Assembly (NCBI GenBank): GCA_032433765.1
Contig: JAVIAB010000073.1
Coordinates: 54,845,787 to 54,909,786 of the forward strand
Source: Megaustenia siamemsis
Taxonomy: Eukaryota > Mollusca > Gastropoda > Stylommatophora > Ariophantidae
Reading direction: 5' to 3'
DNA length: 64,000 bases
Both the position numbers and the translations under genes were made by a program. Below are positions 45,133 to 55,204 of this stretch, piece after piece; the stretch's first letter is position 1, and every line of letters starts with the position of its first letter. Under the pieces are notes generated by a model. That model saw only the letters and a program-made list of their open reading frames with translations, was not told the DNA's origin and searched no databases.

Positions 45133-45965
45133 AGCCTGGAATAACAATTGGAGGTCATTATATAAATAATCTAAGGTATGCTGATAATACAGTTGTAATC
45201 GCTAAGAGTGAAAATGAGTTACAAGAAATGGTAGACTTTATAGTGAAGGAAAGCAAAAATAAAGGACTCAGCCTTAATAGCAAAAAGACAGAAGCAATTG
45301 TAGCAACAAAGAAAAAGACTTCATCGCATTGCACAATAAAGACAAGTGGAAAGATATTAAAACAGGTAATTGAATTTAAATATCTGGGAACAATGTTAAA
45401 CTCAGATGATAGATGTACAACATAGGTGAGATGCAGAATAACTCAGGCAAAAGCAAAATTCCAAAAAATGAGTAAGATACTGTGCATTTCATTTTTGGCA
45501 ATAGAAACAATAAAAGAAGTGTTTTTAAAACTTATGTACAGCCTGTCTTAATATATGGATGTTAATCATTGACAATATGACAACAAACAAGAAAATCACT
45601 GGAGTCTGTAGAAATACTGTTTTACAGAAGAATGTTAAGAATACCACGGACAGCTAAGAAGAGTATTGAAAACGTTTCGAAAGAGGCCAAAGCAAAAAGA
45701 GAGCTAATTTCCAATATTAGGAAGAAACAAACATCATTTTTTTGGGCCATTCAATGAGAAGGAAACAACATGAATATATTGTGACAACTGGGAAAATTGA
45801 GGGACGAAGAGATAGAGGGAAGCAAAGAAAAAAGACAGCTTAAGATAATGGCTTGGTAGAAGGTCAACAACAAAACTGTCGAGATCGACAGTTGTGGAGA
45901 GACAAGATCACCTACGACAGCAGGCATGGTACTTGATGATGGTGGTGATGATGGTGATGATGACA
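45133..45965 (+). mobile_element. LINE-A fragment, reverse transcriptase to 3' end
   Basis: The plus strand begins PGITIGGHYINNLRYADNTV (the polymerase YADD box with Asp changed to Asn), then IAKSENELQEMVDFIVKESK, KGLSLNSKKTEAIVATKKK and EFKYLGTMLNSDDRCTT. After several frameshifts come WLGRRSTT and GT followed by TGATGATGGTGGTGATGATG. The YADN change and the frameshifts make it dead. It overlaps the start of the 27.4-kb copy, so the two together define ~850 bp of LINE-A. Confidence 0.88.
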
Positions 45966-46244
45966 CACACGTTAGCACACACACACAGCATCCAGTCAAA
46001 TAATCTCTCCTTTTTGCGCTGATTCCTCAAATCCTGAAATAATCACCCATCTCTTCCTAATTTAAAATGCTCACCGCCGCGTGTACGCGGTGTTACATAA
46101 TAGTAGCTTTCATCAACATACAAATTGCGATCAATGAATAGTTTGATCGTGACGCCCCTGTCAATACTATTTACAATACCATTTACAACTAGAACATTCC
46201 TTATTTATACCAGGCACAATCGACTTTTACCTTTGCACATTAAC

Positions 46245-46470
46245 ATCATCAATATGGACCATGTCTTCTGACGTAGGGGATCTTGTTTCTCCGCATCTTT
46301 TTAGCTCTACGTTCTTTAATTATTCTGTTGTTTATTACTTACCAAATCCATTCTCGTGAATGTCTGATATGTTTTCGCTCTGTTTCCCTCTGTCTTTTAT
46401 ACCCTCAATTTCACGTCTCCACAATATTTTCGAGCTGTTCCCTTTTTGTTATCACTAAACTGGTACGATT
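46245..46470 (-). mobile_element. LINE-A relative, diverged 3' end
   Basis: CTTCTGACGTAGGGGATCTT, GTTTCTCCGCATCTTTTTAG and, further on, CTCTGTTTCCCTCTGTCTTT, TATACCCTCAATTTCACG follow the LINE-A end at perhaps 70% identity. It is an old copy or a separate subfamily. Confidence 0.6.
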
Positions 46471-46974
46471 ACTGTAGTTAAGACCGTTTTCCGATTTAGG
46501 AGTTGAAAATATGGCTGGAGAACAAAGACCGCATGATCAGTTCAGTCGTCACGTGGTGTTCTAAAGAAACAGACAAAACCCTATCGTGCCCCGAACCCCC
46601 AATCTCTCTATCTGAAGAACGACAGGTTCAGCCATCCGTTCTCTCCCCTTGCCAGTTACTACCACCTGATATTGGTAATAAACTTTATATACGTTTTGGC
46701 TTCTTTAAGAACATATACTTTACACAAAGTTGTAAAAAGATTACTTGGAGGAAACTTGGTGGCCTACATTGATCAAATGGCATACACTACGACTATTTAT
46801 TTATTTATCTCAACAAACATGTTTCCAGATTTAACAAAATACAAAAAATTGAATGCCTTTTCTGTGCCCTTAGGAGTGTCAATAACATTACAGTAAGCGT
46901 TACCTCTACATCTCGAGGAGTTCGGGGTATATCGTATATATGCCTATACTTTTCAATGACCAACAGCACTTTTT
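46471..46974. other. No gene recognised
   Basis: Short frames at 46503-46896 have no known motif. Confidence 0.45.
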
Positions 46975-47090
46975 AAAAAACATGTTATGGTCGATTTCAT
47001 ACCAGGTCGCTCTACCTTCTCACAAAAATACCGCGAGTACCCTGTAGGGTATTCTACCTGAATATTGATTCGAGGTCGTTCGGAAAAACA
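46975..47090 (-). mobile_element. SINE-1-type core fragment
   Basis: CATGTTATGGTCGATTTCAT, ACCAGGTCGCTCTACCTTCT and CACAAAAATACCGCGAGTAC correspond to the reverse complement of SINE-1's ACCGGAT..TTTCTGGGAAAG, TAAAGCGGCACGG and CGACCACATTAC. It is short and diverged. Confidence 0.5.
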
Positions 47091-47215
47091 ATAAATCTCA
47101 ACATTTGAGAAATAAAACCGCATCAGAAGCGAGCATCACTACTAATGATCATTTACAATCAACATTTAAGAATAATGTAGTTCTAGATTATTGTTCAAAT
47201 ACAAGTCAGTATCAT

Positions 47216-47402
47216 TGAGTTATCAAAAGGAAAAAGAGATCGCGGACGACAAAGAGATCGCGGACGACAAAGAGAGAAAAAACTGGATAGCTTGGTGTGA
47301 TGGCATGGAAAACAGTCAACAACAGAACTGATACGATGTACTGTGGATAGAAGATTGTGGAAGGACATGATCGCCTACGCCAACTGGTATGACACATGAT
47401 GA
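47216..47402 (+). mobile_element. LINE-A subfamily 2, 3' end
   Basis: Encodes a KRDRGRQRE-like basic stretch (with a 22-bp local duplication at 47239-47274), then a SL..WHGKQST-like stretch, TELIRCTVDRRLWKDMIAYA, and a stop in ACATGATGATGATC. It shares the subfamily changes of the 15.8-kb copy. It abuts LINE-B directly. Confidence 0.8.
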
Positions 47403-47838
47403 TGATCATTGAGTGCCGTCTCCGCAACGAAGGTTGGCTACCATGCAGTGCTATTCTGCTGTCTTTTTGCTTTGATGATGCAGGTTGTCATAGACTGACT
47501 TGTTTTTCTTTTGATGTTACTCGTCCATGTTAGTCATGGTCTGCCTCTTTTACATTGTATTTTTCCTTCCAATATTACTTTCGGTAGGCTGCTGTGTCTT
47601 TTAACATGTCCCAAAAGTCACATTTGTCTTGTTTGAATTGTGTTTGGTAGTTTTCTTTTTAATTTGCAGTTGTAAAACATCATAAATTGTTTTCTTCTCT
47701 TTCGATCCAATTTTTCTATAAATCCACACTTCAAAAGCTTCAGTTTTCTGTTCTGTTGTCTTGTCTAATGTCTATGCACTATACATGAATGTTGACAAGA
47801 TATAACATTTTGCTATTTTTATTGTTAGCCCTGGTGTT
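47403..47838 (-). mobile_element. LINE-B 3' half, left arm of an inverted pair
   Basis: Minus-strand LINE-B from its 3' tail (ATGATCATTGAGTGCCG at the left) back to the codons for TPGL. The same element half follows at once in the opposite orientation. Frameshifts make it dead. Confidence 0.85.
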
Positions 47839-48335
47839 ATTATGAAAAATATACTAACATCAAAACAATTAACACCAGGGCTAAAACTAAGAAAAGCAAA
47901 ATGTTATATCTTATATCTTCTCAACATTCCTGTATAGTGCTAAAACATGGACATTAGACAAGAAAACAGAACAGAAAACTGAAGCCTTTGAAATGTGGAT
48001 TTATAGAAGAATAGGTAGAATTGGATGGAAAGAAAGGAAAACAAACAATGAAGTCTTAAAACAACTAAAAATGAAAAGAGAACTACTATACACAATTCAA
48101 ACAAGACATATTAGATTTTTGGAGTAGATAAAAGACATAGCAGCCGACTAAAAGTAATATTGGAAGGGAAAATACAAGGTAAAAGAGACAGAGGCAGATC
48201 AAGTCTAACATTGACGGGTAACATAAAAAGAAGGACAAGTCAGCCTATGACAGCCTGCACCATCAAAGCAAGAGACAGAGCGGAATGGCGCTTCATGGTA
48301 GCAAGTCTTCGATGCGGAGACGGCACTCAATGGTG
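47839..48335 (+). mobile_element. LINE-B 3' half, right arm of an inverted pair
   Basis: Starts at the MKNILTSKQ codons, continues TPGLKLRKAKCY, then IRQENRTEN, LKVILEGKIQGKRDRGR and ACTIKARDRAEW, and ends GGCACTCAATGGTGAT. The start point coincides with where the next, minus-strand LINE-B piece stops (MRNI). It may therefore be the inverted 3' half of that copy. Confidence 0.8.
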
Positions 48336-48743
48336 ATTATATTTCTCATGGCATTAAGATTGTTTTTTCCCATTCCTATTCTTTTGTTTATTTCAGTTTT
48401 ATATTTTCCATCATTGGATACAGTATGTGTAAGGTAGTTGTAGCTTTGAACTGTCTCCAGGTATTTTCTTTCAACTTTGAAATTCGTCTGCGAATTTTGA
48501 GTATTATCTTTCTTTATGCTCATAGTTTTAGTCTTTTTGATATTGATCTCTAATCCACATTTTTTGCTTGTCATGTTTTTTTTTATTCAGTAATTGTTGT
48601 CGATCTTCAGGATTTTCTGCTAGTAATACAGTAATATCGAAGCCGCGATAGCTCAGTGGTTAGTGAACTGGACTACAAAGGACAAGAGGTAGGGTTCGAT
48701 CCCAACCGACGGCTTCCGGGTTCACCCAGCCTTAAATGGGTAC

Positions 48744-49812
48744 GTATTCCCACGTTCAGAAGAATCTGCCGACTACAACAAGCCCAAGCATATGGACACT
48801 TTAATGTGTTTCTTTGCTAGACATGGTTCATTTCTTGGTGTTTTTTCATGAAGCCATGGCTCATATCTTAGCTTGTGTGTGCTGGCCATGGCTCATATCT
48901 TGGTGTGTGTCATGTTAGTCATGTTAGCCATATCTCATATCTTGGTGTGTCCGTGTTAATCATGTCTCATATCTTTATGTGTGTCTGTGTTTAGTCATAT
49001 CTCATATCTTAGTGTGTATCAGTGTTAGTCATATGTCATATCTTTGTGTGTGCATGTCTGTGTTAGTGATGTCTCATATCTTTGTGTGCATGTTTATGTT
49101 AGTCCCATCTCATATCTTTGTGTGTGCATATCTATGTTAGTCATATCTCTTATCTTTGTGTGCATGTCTATGTTAGGCATGGGTCATATCTTTGTGTGTG
49201 CATGTCTATGTCAGTTATATCTCATATCTTTATGTGCATGTCTATGTTAGTCATGTGTCATATATCTTGATGTGTGTCATTGTTAGTCATGCCTCGTATC
49301 GCTGTGTGCATTTCTGTGTTAGTCACATCTCACATCTTTGTGTGTGCATGTCTGTGTTAGTCACATCTCATATCTTTGTGTGTGCATGTCTGTGTTAGTC
49401 ACATCTCATATCTTTGTGTGTGCATGTCTGTGTTAGTCACATCTCACATCTTTGTGCGTACGTGTCTGTGTTAGTCACCTCTAGTGACTCGGGCAGATGG
49501 TGCTTGTAAACCTGGGAGGGCCGACCATCTAAGGGCAGAATCCCCCTACAGAAAAGACAATCTGCTGCCTTGCAGAAAGATTGGGGACAACCAAAGTCTA
49601 GGGAAAGCAAACCCGAATAAAATGTTGGCTGAAATCGGATGCACTGGGCCACTGGCGCAGAACACAGTGCAACGTTTTAACGGGTGTTCAATCAGAGTGG
49701 ATCTGGCGAACTCTACTTGTGATGTTCTGTCTGTGTGGGCGATCAACACACTTAGCCTGACAGCTGACTTCATGTGAGAGTCTGGAATCCTTACTCTGAT
49801 TGAGTCCTGATC

Positions 49813-49848
<36 letters not shown>
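48744..49848 (+). mobile_element. Unidentified 1105-bp insertion with GA-repeat end
   Basis: AAATGGGTAC at 48734-48743 and 49849-49858 is a 10-bp duplication of SINE-1 sequence, so the DNA between is an insertion. It holds a short start (GTATTCCCACGTTCAGAAGA), a ~38-bp minisatellite (48800-49480), a ~330-base GC-richer body (49485-49812) and an (AG)n end (49814-49848). A body ending in a simple repeat with a 10-bp duplication suggests a retroposon. A 97-codon frame in the body has no known motif. Confidence 0.7.
48800..49480. repeat. ~38-bp minisatellite inside the 1.1-kb insertion
   Basis: The unit is TTAGTCACATCTCATATCTT, TGTGTGTGCATGTCTGTG (34-38 bases). The right-hand copies are nearly identical and the left-hand ones decayed, which implies growth at the right end. 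Confidence 0.92.
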
Positions 49849-49852
<4 letters not shown>

Positions 49853-50742
49853 GGGTACCGGATTTTTCTGGGAAAGTAAAGCGGCACGGGCATAATACCG
49901 ACCACATTACCCCAAAAATCATGTGCTGAAGGTCTGTAAAATGTATGGTCACTAATACCATATTCCCTATACGCCACTTGGCGAGACGGGGGTTTTTTAC
50001 TCTTACTAATACAGTAATATCAGCACATCTTAGGTTATTGATTTTATTTCCATTAATGTTTGGGCCTGGCATCTCTGTGATATTTTTAAAGATTTGCTCA
50101 GTGTATAAATTGAACAAGCTTGGTGATAGGATGCATCCCTGTCTTACTCCTCTCTTTATATCAATAGATGTAGAGTTCTCTTTGTTATATCTTATTATTT
50201 GTTGTTTGCTTCCAGTATAAATTACATATTAGTCGTATATTTGTGTCATCTAGAAGCCTTTCTTTTAGGCAGTCGTTGTTTACCGTGTATTCTATCAAAA
50301 ACGTTGGTGTAGTCTATGAAGCAGGCACATATCGGTTTGTTTACTTCTGTGTACTTTTCGATTTACGCCCTCATGGAGAAAATGGCGACTTTTGTTCCAC
50401 TGTTTTTCATAACTTCAAATTGTTATTCTTCTAATTCCATATTGGTTTTATTCTGAATTCTTCCTTTTATAACTTGTAGCATGATTTTTGTTACATCACT
50501 CATTAGGCTTATTTTTCTAAAATCACTGCATTCAACTGCACCGATCTTTTTAGGCAATACAATGAAAGTTGATGTCTTTAGTTCATTTGGTATGTATCCT
50601 GTATGGTATTTGTTGTTGTATATGTCCGTGATCACTTCAATGTCAAAATCTTCTAGTGCCTTTATCATCTCTATTTGTATGTTGTCAGGTTCTTATATCA
50701 ACCTTTTTCTACCTTATTATTTATACACTCAATACAATCAAG

Positions 50743-51097
50743 GTGTCCGGTTAGCGCAATCGATAGGCGGTTGGCTTACCACGGCAACAGCCGGGGTTCG
50801 TAATCCTGGCGAGGACACCTGGGTTTTACTAATTCCCTAAAAATTAGTAGGAGCCGCGATAGCTCAGTGGTTAGTGAACTGGACTACTACGGACAAGGGT
50901 AGGGTTCGATCCCAACCGACGGCTCCGGGTTCACCCAGCCTTAAATGGGTACCGGATTTTTTCTGGGAAAGTAAAAGCAGCACGGGCGTAATACCGACCA
51001 CATTACCCCAAAAATCATGTGCTGAAGGTCTGTAAAATATAGGGTCACTAACACCATATTTCCCTATACGCCACTTGGCGTGACGGGGGTACTTTAC
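50743..51097 (+). mobile_element. Chimeric SINE: second tRNA head fused to SINE-1
   Basis: AATACAATCAAG at 50731-50742 and 51098-51109 flanks one insertion in LINE-B. From the left it contains a tRNA-like unit (GGTGTCCGGTTAGCGCAATC to a B-box-like GGTTCGTAATCC and a GGACACC that pairs with GGTGTCC), a spacer TGGGTTTTACTAATTCCCTA, then a complete SINE-1 (GGAGCCGCGATAGCTCAGTG to GTGACGGGGGTACTTTAC). Other SINE-1 copies here start directly at GAGCCGCG. A single flanking duplication means both parts arrived together. Confidence 0.85.
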
Positions 51098-51210
51098 AAT
51101 ACAATCAAGATGTCCGAAGATTTCACTTGCTCCATAATTTTATTTATATCTTCATAGTAACCCTCTATTTGTTCATCTGCATAGTTTTGAGTAGGTGCAT
51201 ATGTCTGTAT

Positions 51211-51317
51211 TATTTACTAGTACAAATACTAGTACACAACTAATATTATTATTATTATTACTATTAATACTACAATCATCAATACAAATATTACTACGAC
51301 TACTACTTTCATTTTTT
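51211..51317. repeat. AT-rich TAC/TAT patch
   Basis: Short ATT, TAC and ACT runs with no larger structure. Confidence 0.5.
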
Positions 51318-51540
51318 CATGTGTTTCAGCATCGCGAGGATAGATCATTTGCGATCTTTTGCTTTTTGGTTTGCTTCTTCTGTTGTCACGTTTCCGACCG
51401 TTCTATTATTCAACGTGTACTTTCTTTTCAAGGACATGCTGACGGTCTGTTCTCTTTGTTGCGTTTCCTGATGCTTGTCTGGATTGTGTCTAATTGTTTC
51501 TCTTTTATCACATGACCAAACATTTAAATTGTTGTTTATA
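51318..51540 (-). mobile_element. LINE-C relative, 3' fragment
   Basis: The minus strand gives a KRNN.TQSRQAS-like stretch, then NVTTEEANQKAKDRK, the counterpart of LINE-C's NITAAEANRRAKDRK. It ends near CATCGCGAGGATAG, the counterpart of the LINE-C end. It is diverged and broken. Confidence 0.6.
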
Positions 51541-52446
51541 CTGCGTGAGATATCTAGACATATTTGTATGTTGTGTAACTCTCTCTTTACCATTTGATTT
51601 ATATTGATCACACATTTGTTTTCATCTGGGTGGAGTAAACAATGAGTATAGCACATTCTTTTCAAGATTGTCTACGCCATGAAAAGGCTGGCGAGGATGA
51701 AAACCTTATTCCTGAAACACAACAGATTCAGTGTTACGTCAAACATCTTATGGGAAATTAACAAATGGGAAGCAAAAGGAAACTTAGTAATGTACATCGC
51801 AACAGAAGGTAATATGAACAGTAGACGTGTTGTCAGCTAAGCAACTGTTCCAGTCCTGTAGCGTGTTAACACAAGTTCAAGTACAGGCGACTAATGTTAG
51901 TTTCCTCGAGATAAACAAAACTACCACAACACCGATAAAGATAAGTCAATCGATATTTCCTTTCATATTTTAAACTTGTTATTTCATTTTGTCGCCCCAC
52001 ACCATATTTCGGAATCTCCTGGTTACACTCCACATTCAGAAGGCTCTCATTCAAGGGAGATTATCTCTGCTGATAGGCTAACTATCAGTTCCTGTCGACA
52101 TTTCGTAGATAGGTAAGCCAAAGCCTTGGAACTTTCACCGACCTGGCTGTCCTAAGTACAATCTAGCTATTCTAACATCACGTTTCCATTAACCTTAAAA
52201 TATCTAAGTCTTAAGCAGCAGTATTCATCTACATAACAAGCATAGCAGAGTATACAGTGGTACATACATGAATAAGTATCCAGTGATATATAATCTATAA
52301 TCATATAAACATAAGGTAAAGCTGGTATTAAGCGAAACATTATAACATAAAAGTGCATGTTCTAGCAGTACGGGCATAAGACGGAACCGACATTTTCCTT
52401 CATTATGTTTTTGTTTTGTTAGGGTTTACTGATGACAACTTTATAG
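51541..52446. other. No gene recognised
   Basis: Nothing is assignable. Short minus-strand frames lack motifs. Confidence 0.5.
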
Positions 52447-52770
52447 GGAACCTCGGTAGCCTAGTTGGGAAAACCACCTGGCTGGGCTATCGACGTTCGG
52501 ACAACCTGTGTTCGACTCCCGCTGGAAGTAGTGTGCTTTGTTTTCGTGGTTAGAAAAAAAAATACCTCCACGGTATCAGCCGCTGGCAGAGATGGGTACC
52601 AGAGTAGTAGTACTCTGGGAAGGATGAGGAATGCCGCCTCGCATTTTCGATTTCGATGCTTGAAACGACACTATCCAGAAGTCTCCGAACACTTTTGGAT
52701 AGGCGGCCGAGCATATATGGGTGAAAACTCGCGTGTTAAGACGGCGATTCAAGTCTCGTTCTTTACCTTT
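52447..52770 (+). mobile_element. SINE-2 copy 2 with target duplication
   Basis: Same head and body as the 28.3-kb copy (CCTCGGTAGCCTAGTTGGGA; TGTTCGACTCCCGCT; GGGTACCAGAGTAGTAG; CTTTTGGATAGGCGGCC). The flanks ACTTTATAGGGAA (52438-52450) and ACTTTATAGAGAA (52771-52783) form a likely 13-bp target duplication with one difference, slightly overlapping the start of the head. Confidence 0.88.
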
Positions 52771-52783
52771 ACTTTATAGAGAA

Positions 52784-53584
52784 ACGTTTTTGTTTGTTTC
52801 ATTTTATGCCCATAAAGCTGTAACATATGCTTTTATGTTATTATTGTTCCCATACCACAATCAATTCAAACACATTACTTATGAAAGGTATAAAGTTAAG
52901 CTTCAGCGTAGTGATTAGGGCGTACAAAGAAAACAAAAGGTAGCTTGTTTTGAAATTACAGAATTAATTAATCAACGGGAATGGGTTAGCTCTTGGACAA
53001 AGAGGTGCCCACGTAGACATCGTTGCAAATGAATACCTGAATTAAGGAAGTGGCGAGGACGTACTCAAATGTGATGTTTACAAGAAGGGAAAGAAAATGA
53101 ATAGAATGGGGGTGAGGTGCATTCGCGCCTCAGGTGACAGCCAGTAAAATAATACCGCAAACGAAAACTGTTGTAAGCCTTCTGAGGAATCTAGGCGTGA
53201 AGTCAGGTAGCGCAGAGAATCCAATCAAAATGATATGTCAATAAGTTTAAGTGATTCTAGATTACTCTAAGGCGCCTAGATAAGAGCCGAGCACAGACCA
53301 GAATACAAAAGGCGACATCGCTGGGTTTGATCGAAACGTTGAATGTTATCTGGCATATATGCAAATATATTAAAAACGCCAACTACCGAAAAAAAAAATC
53401 AATATCAGGGAGAGAGAAATGTCTCCACTTGATATCACAAAGGCAAAACAAACAACGCGAAATATATATGGAAATAATATGTTGATTCTGAATATAATCA
53501 TTTAGGTAAGGAGGATATGTAGGTAGGCATTTTCATAGCAATATCGTTAATGTAGGTATACTCGGTTTAGGTTATGAGAGAATT
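52784..53584. other. No gene recognised
   Basis: No motif or repeat noted. Confidence 0.5.
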
Positions 53585-53752
53585 TTATGAAGATATGTTA
53601 TAGCTGTATGTGAACTGAAAGATATGATGGATGAGAGACGGGGAGATGAACGGGTGGATGAGAGATATGTTATAGCTGTATGTGAACTGAATGATATGAT
53701 GGATGAGAGACGGGGAGATGAACGGATGGATGAGAGATATGTTATAGCTTCA
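53585..53752. repeat. Minisatellite, left part (44- and 27-bp subunits)
   Basis: GATATGTTATAGCTGTATGT, GAACTGAAAGATATGATGGA, TGAGA alternates with GACGGGGAGATGAACGGATG, GATGAGA. The same subunits resume at 54123 beyond a LINE-B fragment. Confidence 0.88.
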
Positions 53753-54122
53753 AAATTGAAGCCTTTGAAATGTGGATTTATTGAAGAATATGTAGAATTG
53801 GATGTAAAAAAAAAAAGAAAACAAACGATGAAGATTTAAAACAACTAAAAATGAAAAGAGAACTACTAAACATAATTAAACAAGACAAATGAAAATTTTG
53901 GGGCATGTTAAAAGACACAACCGCCTAATAAAAGTAATATTGGAAGGGAAAATACAAGGTAAAAGAGGCAGAGGCAGACCAAGACTAACATGGACGAGTA
54001 GCATAAAAAGATGGACAAGTCAACCTATGACAATCTGCACCATCAAAGCACGAGACAGAGTGGAATGGCGCTCCATGGGAGCCAACCTTCGATGCGGAGA
54101 CGGCACTCAATTAAGATGATGA
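53753..54122 (+). mobile_element. LINE-B 3' end inside a minisatellite
   Basis: Encodes IEAFEMWIYR-like sequence (CAAAATTGAAGCCTTTGAAA), then LGHVKRHNRLIKVILEGKIQ, GKRGRGRPRLTWTSSIKRWT and LRCGDGTQ, ending in AAGATGATGATG. The last 75 codons are open and the earlier part is frameshifted. Array units touch it on both sides. Confidence 0.88.
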
Positions 54123-54310
54123 TGTTATAGCCGTATGTGAACTGGAAGATAAGACGGATGAGAGATATATTATAGCTGTATGTGAACTGGAAGATAAGAC
54201 GGATGAGAGATATGTTATAGCTGTATGTGAACTGGAAGATATGATGGATGAGAGACGGGGAGATGAACGGATGGATGAGAGACGGGGAGATGAACGGATG
54301 GTACGGCATA
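54123..54310. repeat. Minisatellite, right part
   Basis: Three GTTATAGCTGTATGTGAACT-type subunits, then two GACGGGGAGATGAACGGATG subunits, continuing the left array. Confidence 0.88.
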
Positions 54311-54597
54311 GCATGAACAAATGAAAGGACAAGCAGATAGACGAATTGACTGACCGTCTTGGGTAGCCTTGAGATGTCAAGCAGACAGGAAGACAAGGGT
54401 TATGAAGGCATGCTGGTAAACAGACAGACAAACTGATGGACGGATAGGGGGATTTATGGATAAGTGGATAGCAGACACCGAAGACATGCTGATAGACGGA
54501 GACATATTTTTTTTTCAAATTCCGTTTAATAATTATTTCGGTCCTAATATTGGTTTTCCGAGTACTTCATAACATACTCAAATCACGGAAAAAGACT
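54311..54597. other. No gene recognised
   Basis: Contains loose GACAGACA- and GATGGACGGATA-like words, possibly an eroded tetranucleotide array. Confidence 0.4.
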
Positions 54598-55069
54598 AAA
54601 TGTGGTCCACATGCGATGTCTCCGCAGAATAATGCACATCAAATGGCAGGACAAAATAACCAACTTGTCTGTCCTGCAACGTGTTAAGACCCCAACAGTC
54701 ATGTCGATGCTCAGAAGTCGAAGACTAAGATGGATGGGGCACGTCCAGCGAATGGAAGAAATGCGCATCCCCAAGCAAATACTATATGGTGAACTAACAC
54801 ACGGAAAAAGACAAATCGGCAGACCTAAACTACGATATAGAGATATCTGTAAATCATCTCTGAATGACTTTTCCATGTGTGAAAATGACTGGGAACATCT
54901 GGCAAGTGATCGCACATCATGTATAAGGAATGGTATAACATCATTTGAGACTGTGCTAAGGCAAAACTTAGAAGAGAAAAGACTCATGAAAAAAATATGG
55001 AAAACTCTGTGGTTTAGTGGTCCTGACTTGTTCATTCTGTGTCCGCGTGTGTTTGTAAAACATTGGTAG
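54598..55069 (+). mobile_element. LINE-D relative, open C-terminal fragment
   Basis: A 155-codon plus-strand frame (54602-55069) encodes VHMRCLRRIMHIKWQDKITN, RRLRWMGHVQRMEEMRIPKQ, ILYGELTHGKRQIGRPKLRY, DICKSSLNDFSM and WEHLASDRTSCI. It is the same LINE C-terminal region as LINE-D at 9.4 kb, but a different subfamily (GELTHGKRQIGRP against GQPGNNKRSRGRP). No polymerase is attached. The frame is intact over this stretch, so the fragment is fairly young, but it is not a gene on its own. Confidence 0.82.
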
Positions 55070-55204
55070 AATTAGCCACGAGAGAAGCTGTTCTGCAAAA
55101 CAAATCCTCAAAAAAAAAAAAATACACAATAGCCTCCACTAGACTGTCTGACAAGACGAAAGGGGCCATACAATATTGGTTTGACGAGTACTTCTCCAAC
55201 AGAT

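Larger units (their letters stand above)
48639..50006 (+). mobile_element. SINE-1 copy in LINE-B, itself split by 1.1 kb
   Basis: TAATACAGTAATATC at 48624-48638 and 50007-50021 is the 15-bp target duplication in LINE-B. The SINE head (48639-48743, with GCCGCGATAGCTCAGTGGTT and GGGTTCGATCCC) and the body (49849-50006, GAAAGTAAAGCGGCACGGGC to GCCACTTGGCGAGACGGG) are separated by another insertion. Confidence 0.92.
48336..51210 (-). mobile_element. LINE-B copy interrupted by nested SINEs
   Basis: Minus-strand pieces in order from the right: an endonuclease-like APTQNYADEQIEGYYEDINK (51110-51195), then (past one SINE) AEMIKALEDF-like sequence with DIYNNKYHTGYIPNELKTST, FIVLPKKIGAVECSDFRKIS (50423-50730), a polymerase part with RGVRQGCIL-like sequence, SPSLFNLYTEQIFKNITEMP and NNLRCADITVL (50020-50200), then (past another SINE) a stretch with ENPEDRQQLLN, CGLEINIKKTKTM, YLETVQSYNYL and MRNI (48336-48623). 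A gap between endonuclease and polymerase shows an internal deletion. YADD has become CADI, so the copy is inactive. It is the only LINE here with any endonuclease sequence. Confidence 0.82.

Noticed and set aside
50742..50815. A stand-alone tRNA gene with GGTGTCC/GGACACC acceptor arms
   Set aside because: The B box has an extra base (GGTTCGTAATCC) and there is no convincing anticodon arm. It lies inside one target duplication together with SINE-1, so it is a retroposon part.
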